From the NCBI GenBank assembly GCA_905209435.1, contig CAJLTE010000065.1, positions 1 to 18,593 of the forward strand: a DNA stretch of 18,593 nt, written 5' to 3'. Origin of the DNA: an uncultured Blautia sp. Lineage in GTDB: Bacteria; Bacillota_A; Clostridia; Lachnospirales; Lachnospiraceae. Positions 7,639 through 14,916 of the stretch are shown here, one piece after another. The position numbers and the translations under genes were made by a program. The notes beneath the pieces are model-generated. The model saw only the letters and a list, made by a program, of their open reading frames with translations, had not been told where the DNA came from and searched no databases. Position 1 is the stretch's first letter, and every line of letters begins with the position of its first letter.

Positions 7639-7702
7639 GTTACTGTATAGGTTCTGTTACAGTGAAAAGTACAAAAGCGGGTCTCAGGAACTAGACAGTA
7701 AC
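7639..7702 (-). promoter_or_regulatory. Structured xpt leader, class not recognised
   Basis: Read on the minus strand, GTTACTGT (7702-7695) pairs perfectly with ACAGTAAC (7646-7639). After a small internal loop, AGTTC (7692-7688) pairs with GAACCT (7654-7649) with one bulge, enclosing about 33 bases including CCTGAGACCCGC. This lies in the roughly 115-base leader before the xpt start. The guanine-riboswitch core (a GTTTCTACC-like J2/3 with two kissing loops) is not visible. No U-tract follows, so regulation of translation or binding by a protein is more likely than termination. The pairing is seen; the function is inference. Confidence 0.4.
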
Positions 7703-7727
7703 ATTAGCCGTTTTGGTAATTATATTA

Positions 7728-7756
7728 ATGATACGCTATAATTTCTTTTCATGCAA
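7728..7756 (-). promoter_or_regulatory. Candidate xpt promoter
   Basis: On the minus strand TTGCAT (7756-7751), a 17-base spacer and TATCAT (7733-7728) form a reasonable sigma-A promoter. It would start transcription near 7721, just before the structured leader. An additional A/T-rich TATAAT nearby has no good -35. It is back-to-back with the plus-strand promoter at 7763. Confidence 0.45.
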
Positions 7757-7762
7757 TTGATT

Positions 7763-7791
7763 TTGACAAAAAATACAAAAATAATTATAAT
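7763..7791 (+). promoter_or_regulatory. Perfect-consensus sigma-A promoter (TTGACA-N17-TATAAT)
   Basis: TTGACA (7763-7768) and TATAAT (7786-7791) are separated by exactly 17 bases. Both hexamers match the consensus fully, and the surrounding sequence is A/T-rich. Transcription would begin near 7798, about 70 bases before the small gene at 7870. No operator-like inverted repeat is obvious over it. Confidence 0.85.
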
Positions 7792-7869
7792 TATTTCAAA
7801 CTAGTTTTTTTGAAAGAGAATGTAATCTGTGCAATTTGACGAATAAGATAAAAGGGAAAATAAAAAACA

Positions 7870-8097
7870 ATGAAAGAATATGAACTGATATGGGAAATAT
7901 TTAATAAATGTCCACGCAATCAGATGCGTGATGTCTTTGTAGAGGAACTGGAACTGGATGATCCGGAAGAATATATTAAGAACAAATTCAAGGGAAAAGA
8001 GGTCTCATACGAGAAAACTGTGCTGGACGATGGAACAATTATTTTTGACATTATAACTTCACAAATAAAACAGAGATGTTCCTTTACAGAAATTTGA
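7870..8097 (+). CDS. Small conserved-looking hypothetical protein (75 aa)
   Basis: The protein has 75 residues. It begins MKEYELIWEIFNKCPRNQMR, is acidic in the middle (ELELDDPEEYIKNKFKGK) and ends in a beta-like segment (DDGTIIFDIITSQIKQRCSF). It has two cysteines, no signal and no membrane segment, so it is probably cytosolic. A purine-rich AAAGGGA lies about 13 bases upstream of ATG 7870, and a perfect-consensus promoter lies further upstream. The coding character (mixed helix/strand, normal codon use) supports a real gene. I have an impression of similar proteins in Lachnospiraceae but cannot assign a function. Its 3' end contains the next promoter. There is no obvious toxin or antitoxin motif. 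Confidence 0.75.
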   Translation: MKEYELIWEIFNKCPRNQMRDVFVEELELDDPEEYIKNKFKGKEVSYEKTVLDDGTIIFDIITSQIKQRCSFTEI

Positions 8098-8112
8098 TAA
8101 ATGTGGTATAAT
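8083..8112 (+). promoter_or_regulatory. Promoter for the CsoR-type regulator (extended -10)
   Basis: TTTACA (8083-8088), an 18-base spacer and TATAAT (8107-8112), preceded by TGG, form an extended -10 promoter. The -35 lies inside the last codons of the 75-aa gene. Transcription from about 8119 leaves a leader of about 180 bases before the regulator start. The leader is locally G-rich (8160-8230) and contains two small hairpins (AGTTA/TAACT at 8138-8159 and AAGCA/TGCTT just after), but I recognise no riboswitch. Confidence 0.65.
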
Positions 8113-8297
8113 ATTATTTACGCTATAAGGAAAAATAAGTTAAGTGAACATTTATAACTAAAGCAGGGGTATTTACTTGCTTGGGGAAAAACGGGCAGAT
8201 GGTAGATGTAGGTCGGGGTCTGAAGTGAAGGGTGGATTTATATTGAAATCTGTGTGAGATGATGTTATATATGCTCAGAGGCAGAGAGGAGAATGTT

Positions 8298-8645
8298 ATG
8301 GGCGAAGAACAAAAGACGCATGTACATGTGCTGGAGGATGGAACTGTAGTTGAACATTCTCATGGAGAGCATGTTCATCACCACAGCCATGCACATACAA
8401 AAGCAGTATTGAACCGTCTTTCAAGGGCCATTGGTCATATGGAGTCTATCAAACGCATGATAGAGGACGGAAGGGACTGCAGTGAGGTTCTGATACAGCT
8501 CTCAGCAGTGAAATCAGCCATTAATAATACAGGCAAAATCATCCTGCAGGATCATATCGAACACTGCATTGTAGATGCGGTGGAACACGGTGACAAAGAC
8601 GCGATCAAGGAACTTGAGATTGCTATTGACAGATTTATGAAATAA
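8298..8645 (+). CDS. CsoR/FrmR-family metal-sensing repressor with His-rich N terminus
   Basis: This is an all-helical DUF156 repressor that releases DNA on binding metal or another inducer. ATG 8298 is chosen because AGAGGAG lies 6 bases upstream; the ATG at 8259 would only add a poor N terminus. From this start the protein is 115 residues. C61, H86 and C90 have exactly the C-x24-H-x3-C spacing of the copper-binding triad of CsoR (Cys36/His61/Cys65 in M. tuberculosis), so Cu(I) is the first guess. The first 33 residues hold 10 histidines (the stretch SHGEHVHHHSHAHTK), a possible metal buffer or second site, as in nickel/cobalt-responsive relatives. The core NRLSRAIGHMESIKRMIEDG is the family signature. 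It lies 130 bases before the mrp gene, not beside a copper ATPase or chaperone. Confidence 0.88.
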   Translation: MGEEQKTHVHVLEDGTVVEHSHGEHVHHHSHAHTKAVLNRLSRAIGHMESIKRMIEDGRDCSEVLIQLSAVKSAINNTGKIILQDHIEHCIVDAVEHGDKDAIKELEIAIDRFMK

Positions 8646-8677
8646 TAAATTGTAACGAAGTGTTATTATTTGTTGCA

Positions 8678-8717
8678 GGTTACTTTTTCAGATATTTACT
8701 GACAGAAAAGGGTAACC
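8678..8717 (+). other. Hairpin between the CsoR-type gene and mrp
   Basis: GGTTAC (8678-8683) pairs with GTAACC (8712-8717), with T/A pairs inside and an inner TCAG/CTGA. The arms are imperfect (a bulge on the right). No U-tract follows on the plus strand, so it is probably not a classical terminator. It may separate expression of the regulator from that of mrp. Confidence 0.45.
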
Positions 8718-8735
8718 ATGATGAGAAGTAATATG

Positions 8736-8751
8736 CGTACCATATAGTACG
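8736..8751 (+). promoter_or_regulatory. Inverted repeat in the mrp leader, possible operator
   Basis: CGTAC (8736-8740), a 6-base centre CATATA and GTACG (8747-8751) form a perfect 5+5 inverted repeat. It lies 23 bases before the mrp start and just before its ribosome binding site AAAGGAG. Its TAC-N6-GTA core has the geometry of some CsoR-type operators, but lacks their G/C-rich arms. Binding by the adjacent regulator is speculation. Confidence 0.3.
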
Positions 8752-8774
8752 TAAAGATAAAGGAGAATGTAACT

Positions 8775-9602
8775 ATGGCAAAAGAATGCAGCAACACATC
8801 ATGTGACAAATCAAGCTGTGAAGGCTGTTCCAGCAAGAAGCCGCAGAGCTTACTGGCTGAAATGAATGCCCACTCAAATGTAAAACATGTGATCGGAGTT
8901 GTCAGTGGAAAAGGCGGCGTTGGCAAATCTTTCGTAACTGGTTCCCTGGCAAATATGATGGCAGCACAGGGATACAAAGTAGGTATCCTGGATGCAGATA
9001 TCACAGGACCATCCATTCCGAAAATGTATGGATTAAAAGGTGCAGCAATGGCAAACGATGAAGGCATTTATCCGATGATCACCAAAAACGGAATCAAGGT
9101 AATGTCTATCAACCTTCTGCTTCCTACAGAAGATACACCGGTAATCTGGAGAGGACCGGTTCTGGCAAACATGGTAAAACAGTTCTGGACAGACGTTATC
9201 TGGGGCGATGTAGATTATCTCTTTGTGGATATGCCTCCAGGAACAGGTGACGTTCCGCTGACAGTATTCCAGTCTCTGCCGATCGAGGGAATTGTGATCG
9301 TAACCTCTCCTCAGGATCTGGTTAAGATGATCGTAAAGAAAGCCTTCAACATGGCAGAAATGATGAAGATCCCGGTACTTGGTATTGTAGAGAATTACAG
9401 CTATGTGAAATGTCCAGACTGCGGCAAACCGATCAAAGTATTCGGTGAGAGTCATATCGACGAGATTGCAGCAGAGCTGAAAGTTCCGGTACTTGGAAAG
9501 ATGCCGATCGACATGGACTATGCAACAAAGGCTGATGGAGGTTTCTTTGCAGCAATCGATAATCAGTATATTACTGATGCATTAGCTGCAATGCCGAAAT
9601 AA
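8775..9602 (+). CDS. mrp: Mrp/NBP35-family Fe-S cluster carrier ATPase
   Basis: This is a cytosolic P-loop ATPase (Mrp/ApbC/NBP35) that holds and delivers Fe-S clusters. The deviant Walker A is SGKGGVGKS (residues 44-52), the switch motif is DADITGPSIPKMYG and the Walker B-like region is FVDMPPGTGD. The cluster-binding CPDC lies at C213/C216. The N terminus carries four cysteines (C5, C10, C15, C18: CSNTSC then CEGC), an NBP35-like extension that many bacterial Mrp lack. Length 275 is near the family norm (no MIP18/DUF59 domain). The ribosome binding site AAAGGAG is 10 bases before ATG 8775. The neighbouring metal sensor suggests a link between metal stress and Fe-S supply (inference). Transcription ends at the bidirectional terminator at 9644. 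Confidence 0.93.
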   Translation: MAKECSNTSCDKSSCEGCSSKKPQSLLAEMNAHSNVKHVIGVVSGKGGVGKSFVTGSLANMMAAQGYKVGILDADITGPSIPKMYGLKGAAMANDEGIYPMITKNGIKVMSINLLLPTEDTPVIWRGPVLANMVKQFWTDVIWGDVDYLFVDMPPGTGDVPLTVFQSLPIEGIVIVTSPQDLVKMIVKKAFNMAEMMKIPVLGIVENYSYVKCPDCGKPIKVFGESHIDEIAAELKVPVLGKMPIDMDYATKADGGFFAAIDNQYITDALAAMPK

Positions 9603-9643
9603 GACAGAGGAATCTGACCGAAAGGTAGAATAGAAAAATAATA

Positions 9644-9709
9644 AGAAGCTCTTATTCAGTGGAAACAAGATTATGAAAAATTTTGTTTCAGTACTGGATG
9701 AGGGCTTCT
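9644..9709. terminator. Long bidirectional hairpin terminator between mrp and the LysR gene
   Basis: AGAAGC, then CTTATTCAGT, then GGAAACAA pair with TTGTTTC, ACTGGATGAGG and GCTTCT. The result is an imperfect stem of about 24 bp with several G-U pairs around a 14-base loop. TTATTTTAT follows on the plus strand and TATTATTTTTCTATT on the minus strand, as expected for two convergent genes (stops at 9602 and 9813). The rest of the spacer, 9713-9812, shows nothing recognisable. Confidence 0.75.
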
Positions 9710-9812
9710 GTTATTTTATGGAAATTTTATTATGTGACGGAAGCAATTTACTGTAGTCAAAGAATTCATGGAAGGATTAACTGAAAAATTTTTGTCGTGA
9801 TATTTTGGGTGG

Positions 9813-10691
9813 CTATATAGAGCTAAACATTTCGATGAAGCGTTCTGCAGCCTGTGAGACGGTCAGACTGTCGTGTTGCGCAAGTACAAGCTGGCGTCCC
9901 GGCAGCGGGTCTTTTAATATCAGCGGCGTCAGCTGATCGTTTTCTTTCAGCATATAGTCCGGAACACAGGCGATGCCAAGTCCGATCCGTGCCAGATCCA
10001 GGAGCAGATCATTGCTGTTTAATTCTACTTCCGGCAGGAGTTTCAGATTATGTGCAGTAAATGCTTCATGCAGATATTCACTGGTGGTACTTTTCTGGGA
10101 AAGCATCAGAATTGGATACTTCAGAAGCTCTTCGAGCTCAGTCTGGATCGTATGCACAGGAAAATAATCCGTGTTGGCAACAAACACATCCTGAAATTCT
10201 TTTAATACACGGGTCTGAAAATGACTGCCAAGTCTTGAGTTCGGATAATTGCATACGATTAGATCCGCCTGGCCTTTCTCCAGAAGTTCCACACAGCCGA
10301 TGGAAGTGCTGTTTGTTACTTTGATGCGGACATCCGGATAAGTCTGATGAAATTTCTGCAGATAATCGATGAGAAAGTAACGACAGATTGTGTCACTGGC
10401 TGCGATACGCAGCTGACCTTTCAGCAGATTGTCACCGGACAGAAGGGATTCGCCTTCATCCAGAAGCTGCAATGCTGGCTTTACGTGCTGAAGCAGAAGT
10501 TCGCCCTCAGGAGTAAGCAGAACTTTCTTTGTGCTTCGGATAAACAAGGGATGGTTCAGCTTTTTTTCCAGAGTCTTGATAGATTGACTGACCGCTGACT
10601 GGGAAATAAAGAGCTGGCGGGATGCTTCCGAGAAACTCAGGGTGGTGGCTACGTAATAGAAGACTTTATATAATTCCAGATTAATGTCCAT
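9813..10691 (-). CDS. LysR-family transcriptional regulator
   Basis: The 292-residue protein has the typical LysR layout. A winged helix-turn-helix spans residues 1-60 (FYYVATTLSFSEASRQLFIS, then QSAVSQSIKTLEKKLNHPLF, then LLTPEGE). A two-lobe effector-binding domain occupies about 90-290, with GQLRIAASDT at its start and the hinge segment around 160-265. The ATG at 10691 (minus) has AAAGGAG 8 bases upstream. The gene is divergent from purL with a 254-base shared spacer, the usual arrangement for LysR autoregulation and control of the neighbour. But purL is not a classical LysR target, so the regulated gene may lie elsewhere. The effector is unknown. Confidence 0.9.
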   Translation of the reverse strand: MDINLELYKVFYYVATTLSFSEASRQLFISQSAVSQSIKTLEKKLNHPLFIRSTKKVLLTPEGELLLQHVKPALQLLDEGESLLSGDNLLKGQLRIAASDTICRYFLIDYLQKFHQTYPDVRIKVTNSTSIGCVELLEKGQADLIVCNYPNSRLGSHFQTRVLKEFQDVFVANTDYFPVHTIQTELEELLKYPILMLSQKSTTSEYLHEAFTAHNLKLLPEVELNSNDLLLDLARIGLGIACVPDYMLKENDQLTPLILKDPLPGRQLVLAQHDSLTVSQAAERFIEMFSSI

Positions 10692-10945
10692 ATAGGAACT
10701 CCTTTCATTGACAAGGTGGTTTGTGAAATTAATTGTGGTGGGGTATTATACTTATTAATAATATTAATAAAAAATATAAGATATATTAATTTTACTAATG
10801 ATATTTCATATGATACTATAAAGAAAGCAAATATTCAAGCTGTGTCGGCAGTTGACCAGGCCGTGGCAGCAGGAATGATTGTGGAAGTTGATGTACCGAG
10901 AATATAAAAGTACGATACACAAAAGGAAAGGAGTTTCTATTTATT
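10692..10945. other. LysR/purL divergent spacer: A/T-rich repeats, then a coding-like remnant
   Basis: The LysR-proximal half (10742-10830) is very A/T-rich, with three copies of the palindromic ATTAAT (10754, 10763, 10785). These could be regulator contacts or promoter DNA. The best plus-strand promoter match is TTGTGA (10721) with 17 bases to TATTAT (10744), which is weak. From about 10830 the sequence reads like protein in one frame (KKANIQAVSAVDQ, then AVAAGMIVEVDVPRI) and stops at TAA 10905-10907. This looks like a decayed gene tail or a small unrecognised ORF. The purL ribosome binding site AAAGGAG is at 10927-10933. I find no purine riboswitch core. Confidence 0.35.
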
Positions 10946-13900
10946 ATGAGTAACGTAAGACGTGTCTATGTAGAAAAGAAACCGGCCTTCGCTGTACAGG
11001 CAAAGGAATTAAAACATGAGGTCAGCAGCTATCTGGGAATTAAATCCGTAACAGCAGTACGTGTGCTGATCCGCTATGATGTAGAAAATATTTCTGATGA
11101 AGTTTTTGATAAAGCATGCAAAACTGTTTTTGCAGAGCCACCTGTAGATGATTTATATCTGGAGAATTTTGAGTCAGCAGAAGGCTCTCATATTTTCTCT
11201 GTAGAATTTTTACCTGGACAGTTTGACCAGAGAGCAGATTCCGCTGTTCAGTGCGTACAGTTCCTGGATGAGAATGCACAGCCGATCATCCGCTCCGCAA
11301 CAACATACGTGATCGAAGGAACTATCACAGATGAGGAATTTGATGCCATCAAACATCACTGCATCAACCCTGTAGATTCCCGTGAGACAGGACTTCAGAA
11401 ACCGGAAACTCTGGTAACTGTATTCCCGGAACCGGAAGATGTTAAGATCTTCGACGGATTCAAAGAAATGCCGGAAGCAGAATTAAAGGCACTTTATGAC
11501 TCCTTAAATCTGGCTATGACATTCAAAGATTTCCAGCATATCCAGCATTATTTTAACGGAGAAGAGAAACGTGATCCGTCCATGACAGAAATTCGTGTAC
11601 TGGATACTTACTGGTCTGATCACTGCCGTCACACAACATTCTCCACAGAATTGACAGACGTAAAATTTGATGAGGGTGATTACAAAGCACCGATCGTAGA
11701 TACATATAATAAATATCTTGCTGACAGAGAAGAACTCTACAAAGGCCGCAAAGACAAATTTGTCTGCCTGATGGATCTGGCTCTTATGGCAATGAAGAAA
11801 CTGAAAGCAGAAGGCAAACTTGCAGACCAGGAAGAGTCTGATGAAATCAATGCCTGCAGTATTGTAGTTCCTGTAGACGTAGACGGAAAGGAAGAAGAGT
11901 GGCTGATCAACTTCAAGAACGAAACACATAACCATCCGACTGAGATCGAGCCATTCGGTGGTGCAGCTACCTGCCTCGGCGGCGCGATCCGTGACCCGCT
12001 TTCCGGACGTACTTATGTATATCAGGCGATGCGTGTAACAGGTGCAGCAGACCCGACCGTTTCTGTAAAAGAAACTCTCAAAGGTAAACTTCCACAGAAG
12101 AAACTGGTAAGAAGCGCAGCTCACGGCTACAGCTCCTACGGAAACCAGATCGGTCTTGCAACCGGCTATGTAAAAGAAGTTTATCACCCAAACTATGTTG
12201 CAAAACGTATGGAGATCGGTGCTGTTATGGGTGCAGCTCCAAGACGTGCAGTTATTCGTGAGAATTCTGATCCAGGTGATATCATCATCTTACTTGGCGG
12301 ACGTACAGGACGTGACGGTATCGGTGGTGCAACAGGTTCCTCCAAGGTTCATACAGAAGCTTCCATCGAAGTATGCGGCGCTGAGGTTCAGAAAGGTAAT
12401 GCTCCTACTGAACGTAAGATTCAGCGTATGTTCCGTCGTGAGGAAGTCAGCCACATTATTAAGAAATGTAATGACTTTGGCGCAGGCGGTGTTTCCGTTG
12501 CAATCGGTGAACTGGCAGCAGGTCTGAGAGTAGACCTTGACAAAGTTCCGAAGAAATATGCAGGCCTTGACGGAACTGAGATCGCAATTTCCGAATCCCA
12601 GGAACGTATGGCTGTAGTAGTTGACCCGAAAGATGTAGATACTTTCCTTGGCTATGCAAATGAAGAGAACCTGGAGGCAATTCCTGTAGCTGTTGTTACA
12701 GAAGATCCTCGTCTGGTACTTGTATGGCGCGGCAAGGAAATCGTAAATATTTCCCGTGCATTCCTGGATACCAACGGTGCACATCAGGAAACAACTGTAG
12801 AAGTAGAGATTCCAAACAAAGAAGGCAACCTTTTTGAAGAACGTCCGGACGTAGCGGATGTAAAAGCAAAATGGATGGAAACTCTGGCAGACTTAAATGT
12901 ATGCTCCCAGAAAGGACTTGTGGAAATGTTCGACGGTTCCATCGGAGCTGGCAGTGTATTTATGCCATACGGTGGTAAATATCAGCTTACAGAGACTCAG
13001 TCCATGGTTGCAAAAGTTCCGGTACAGAATGGTAAGACAGATACTGTAACCATGATGAGCTATGGCTTTGACCCGTACTTATCCTCCTGGAGCCCATATC
13101 ACGGAGCTGCTTATGCAGTAACAGAATCCGTTGCAAGAATCGTGGCTACAGGCGGTGACTATAAGAAAATCCGTTTCACATTCCAGGAATACTTCCGTCG
13201 TATGACAGAAGATCCTAAGAGATGGAGCCAGCCTTTCGCAGCACTTCTCGGTGCTTATGCAGCACAGATGGGATTCGGACTTCCATCTATCGGTGGTAAG
13301 GACAGTATGTCCGGTACATTCAATGATATTGATGTACCTCCTACACTGGTATCTTTCGCAGTTGACGTTGCGAAAATCCAGGATGTGATCACACCGGAAT
13401 TAAAGAAAGCAGGAAACAAACTGGTATGGCTTCGTGCACCGAAGGATCAGTATGATCTGCCGGATTATGCAGGAATCATGGATCAGTATGAAAAACTTCA
13501 TAAAGATATGCAGGACGGCAAAGTTGTTTCTGCTTATGCACTTGACCGCCATGGTATTGCAGCTGCAGTTGCAAAGATGGCATTTGGTAATGGCATGGGC
13601 GTAAAGATTGAGCATAACCTTGATCCGAGAGATTTCTTTGCACCTGGATTTGGTGATATTATCCTGGAAGTTCCGGATGGTAAGGTTGGAGAGCTTTCCA
13701 TCACTTATACAGTGATCGGTGAAGTAACTGCTGACGGTAACTTCTCCTATGGAAATACAGTGATCACTGTAGACGAAGCTGAAAATGCATGGAAAGGTAC
13801 TCTGGAAAAAGTATTTAAGACAGTTTCTTCTGAGAATGACAAAGAGGCAGCTGACAGAGATGAGAAGCTTTATCGTGCAGACAGCATTTATGTATGCAAG

Positions 13901-14710
13901 AACAAAGTTGCGAAACCTCGTGTATTTATTCCTGTATTCCCTGGAACAAACTGCGAGTATGACAGTACACGTGCATTTGAGCGTGCTGGTGCAGAGGTGG
14001 ATGTAAAAGTATTCAAGAACCTGACTGCTGAAGATATCCATGACTCTGTAGAGCTCTTTGAGAAAGCAATCGATCAGGCACAGATCATCATGTTCCCAGG
14101 CGGATTCTCCGCAGGTGACGAACCGGATGGTTCCGCGAAATTCTTTGCAACTGCATTCCAGAATGCGAAGATCAAAGAAGCTGTTATGAAGCTGATCAAT
14201 GAGAGAGACGGTCTGGCACTTGGTATCTGTAACGGATTCCAGGCTCTGATCAAGCTTGGTCTTGTACCTTACGGTGAAATCTGCGGACAGAAAGCAGATT
14301 CTCCTACACTGACATTTAATACCATCGGACGCCATATCTCCAAGATGGTTTATACTAAGGTTGTTAGTAATAAATCTCCTTGGCTGCAGAAGGCACAGCT
14401 TGGCGGTGTTTACTGTAACCCGGCTTCACATGGTGAGGGACGTTTCGTTGCTAATGAAGAATGGCTGCAGAAGCTGTTTGCAAACGGACAGGTTGCAACT
14501 CAGTATGTAACTCCGGATGGACAGCTCAGTGTTGATGAGGAATGGAATGTCAATGGTTCTTATATGAACATTGAAGGTATTACCAGCCCGGATGGACGTA
14601 TCCTTGGTAAGATGGCACATAGCGAACGTCGCGGGGATGGTGTTGCAATCAACATCTATGGCCAGCAGGATATTAAGATCTTTGAGTCTGGAGTGGAATA
14701 TTTTAAATAA
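10946..14710 (+). CDS. purL: Phosphoribosylformylglycinamidine synthase, single-chain (PurL with fused PurQ domain)
   Basis: The enzyme converts FGAR to FGAM with glutamine and ATP, the fourth step of purine synthesis, in the cytosol. At 1254 residues it carries all parts in one chain. The N-terminal PurS-like region is followed by two AIRS-type ATP-binding halves (NETHNHPTEIEPFGGAATC near residue 327; a second half near 770-800 with GKDSMSGTF). A C-terminal class I glutaminase begins at about 990 (VFPGTNCEYDSTRAFERAGA) with nucleophile C1095 in LGICNGFQ and the H1162/E1164 pair in SHGEGRF. This is the clostridial clade of the large enzyme, distinct from the separate PurS/PurL/PurQ of Bacillus. 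ATG 10946 has AAAGGAG 12 bases upstream. It stands alone, not in a pur cluster. Confidence 0.97.
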   Translation: MSNVRRVYVEKKPAFAVQAKELKHEVSSYLGIKSVTAVRVLIRYDVENISDEVFDKACKTVFAEPPVDDLYLENFESAEGSHIFSVEFLPGQFDQRADSAVQCVQFLDENAQPIIRSATTYVIEGTITDEEFDAIKHHCINPVDSRETGLQKPETLVTVFPEPEDVKIFDGFKEMPEAELKALYDSLNLAMTFKDFQHIQHYFNGEEKRDPSMTEIRVLDTYWSDHCRHTTFSTELTDVKFDEGDYKAPIVDTYNKYLADREELYKGRKDKFVCLMDLALMAMKKLKAEGKLADQEESDEINACSIVVPVDVDGKEEEWLINFKNETHNHPTEIEPFGGAATCLGGAIRDPLSGRTYVYQAMRVTGAADPTVSVKETLKGKLPQKKLVRSAAHGYSSYGNQIGLATGYVKEVYHPNYVAKRMEIGAVMGAAPRRAVIRENSDPGDIIILLGGRTGRDGIGGATGSSKVHTEASIEVCGAEVQKGNAPTERKIQRMFRREEVSHIIKKCNDFGAGGVSVAIGELAAGLRVDLDKVPKKYAGLDGTEIAISESQERMAVVVDPKDVDTFLGYANEENLEAIPVAVVTEDPRLVLVWRGKEIVNISRAFLDTNGAHQETTVEVEIPNKEGNLFEERPDVADVKAKWMETLADLNVCSQKGLVEMFDGSIGAGSVFMPYGGKYQLTETQSMVAKVPVQNGKTDTVTMMSYGFDPYLSSWSPYHGAAYAVTESVARIVATGGDYKKIRFTFQEYFRRMTEDPKRWSQPFAALLGAYAAQMGFGLPSIGGKDSMSGTFNDIDVPPTLVSFAVDVAKIQDVITPELKKAGNKLVWLRAPKDQYDLPDYAGIMDQYEKLHKDMQDGKVVSAYALDRHGIAAAVAKMAFGNGMGVKIEHNLDPRDFFAPGFGDIILEVPDGKVGELSITYTVIGEVTADGNFSYGNTVITVDEAENAWKGTLEKVFKTVSSENDKEAADRDEKLYRADSIYVCKNKVAKPRVFIPVFPGTNCEYDSTRAFERAGAEVDVKVFKNLTAEDIHDSVELFEKAIDQAQIIMFPGGFSAGDEPDGSAKFFATAFQNAKIKEAVMKLINERDGLALGICNGFQALIKLGLVPYGEICGQKADSPTLTFNTIGRHISKMVYTKVVSNKSPWLQKAQLGGVYCNPASHGEGRFVANEEWLQKLFANGQVATQYVTPDGQLSVDEEWNVNGSYMNIEGITSPDGRILGKMAHSERRGDGVAINIYGQQDIKIFESGVEYFK

Positions 14711-14712
14711 AC

Positions 14713-14871
14713 TCTTTCCGGGACGGAAGGTTCCCAGAGGAAGGACAGAAAGCGCTGTCCCTCCTCTGGACTCCACCCTTGCGCTTCTTTAAAGGCAGCG
14801 CTTGGATTGTGGTGGAGGGGAGTGTACTAACTTGGCTGATTTGCCAGGTTGGGTAGGGATGCCCACGTGGG
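14713..14871 (+). ncRNA. Cluster of tandem stem-loops after purL, possible structured RNA or repeat element
   Basis: Five stem-loops follow in about 160 bases: (1) CTTTCC/GGAAGG (14714-14730); (2) a 15-bp stem with one mismatch between CCAGAGGAAGGACAG (14734-14748) and its partner (14755-14769); (3) CTCCACC (14771-14777) with GGTGGAG (14811-14817) around inner GCGC/GCGC; (4) ACTTGGC (14830-14836) with GCCAGGT (14843-14849), with two G-U or A-U extensions; (5) the perfect palindrome CCCACGTGGG (14862-14871). The segment is richer in G+C than its flanks, has no ORF of its own and ends before a terminator. It may be a small RNA or intergenic repeat. I cannot assign an Rfam family. Confidence 0.4.
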
Positions 14872-14916
14872 ACTTATTGATTTGTGTGGTTGAAAGTGGA
14901 AAATATGGATTATGAG

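Noticed and set aside
8259..8297. Upstream ATG for the CsoR-type regulator
   Set aside because: The extra 13 residues are not family-like, and AGAGGAG is placed for ATG 8298.
7870..9602. Toxin-antitoxin or defence cassette made of the 75-aa gene and its neighbours
   Set aside because: The neighbours are a metal sensor and an Fe-S ATPase, with separate promoters, and no toxin or nuclease motif is seen.
10692..10945. Purine riboswitch or PurR-type control before purL
   Set aside because: No riboswitch core is present, and PurR boxes could not be identified with confidence.
11504..12187. Long minus-strand ORFs inside purL (also 13400-14335)
   Set aside because: They are opposite a well-supported, conserved gene and lack ribosome binding sites or recognisable domains.
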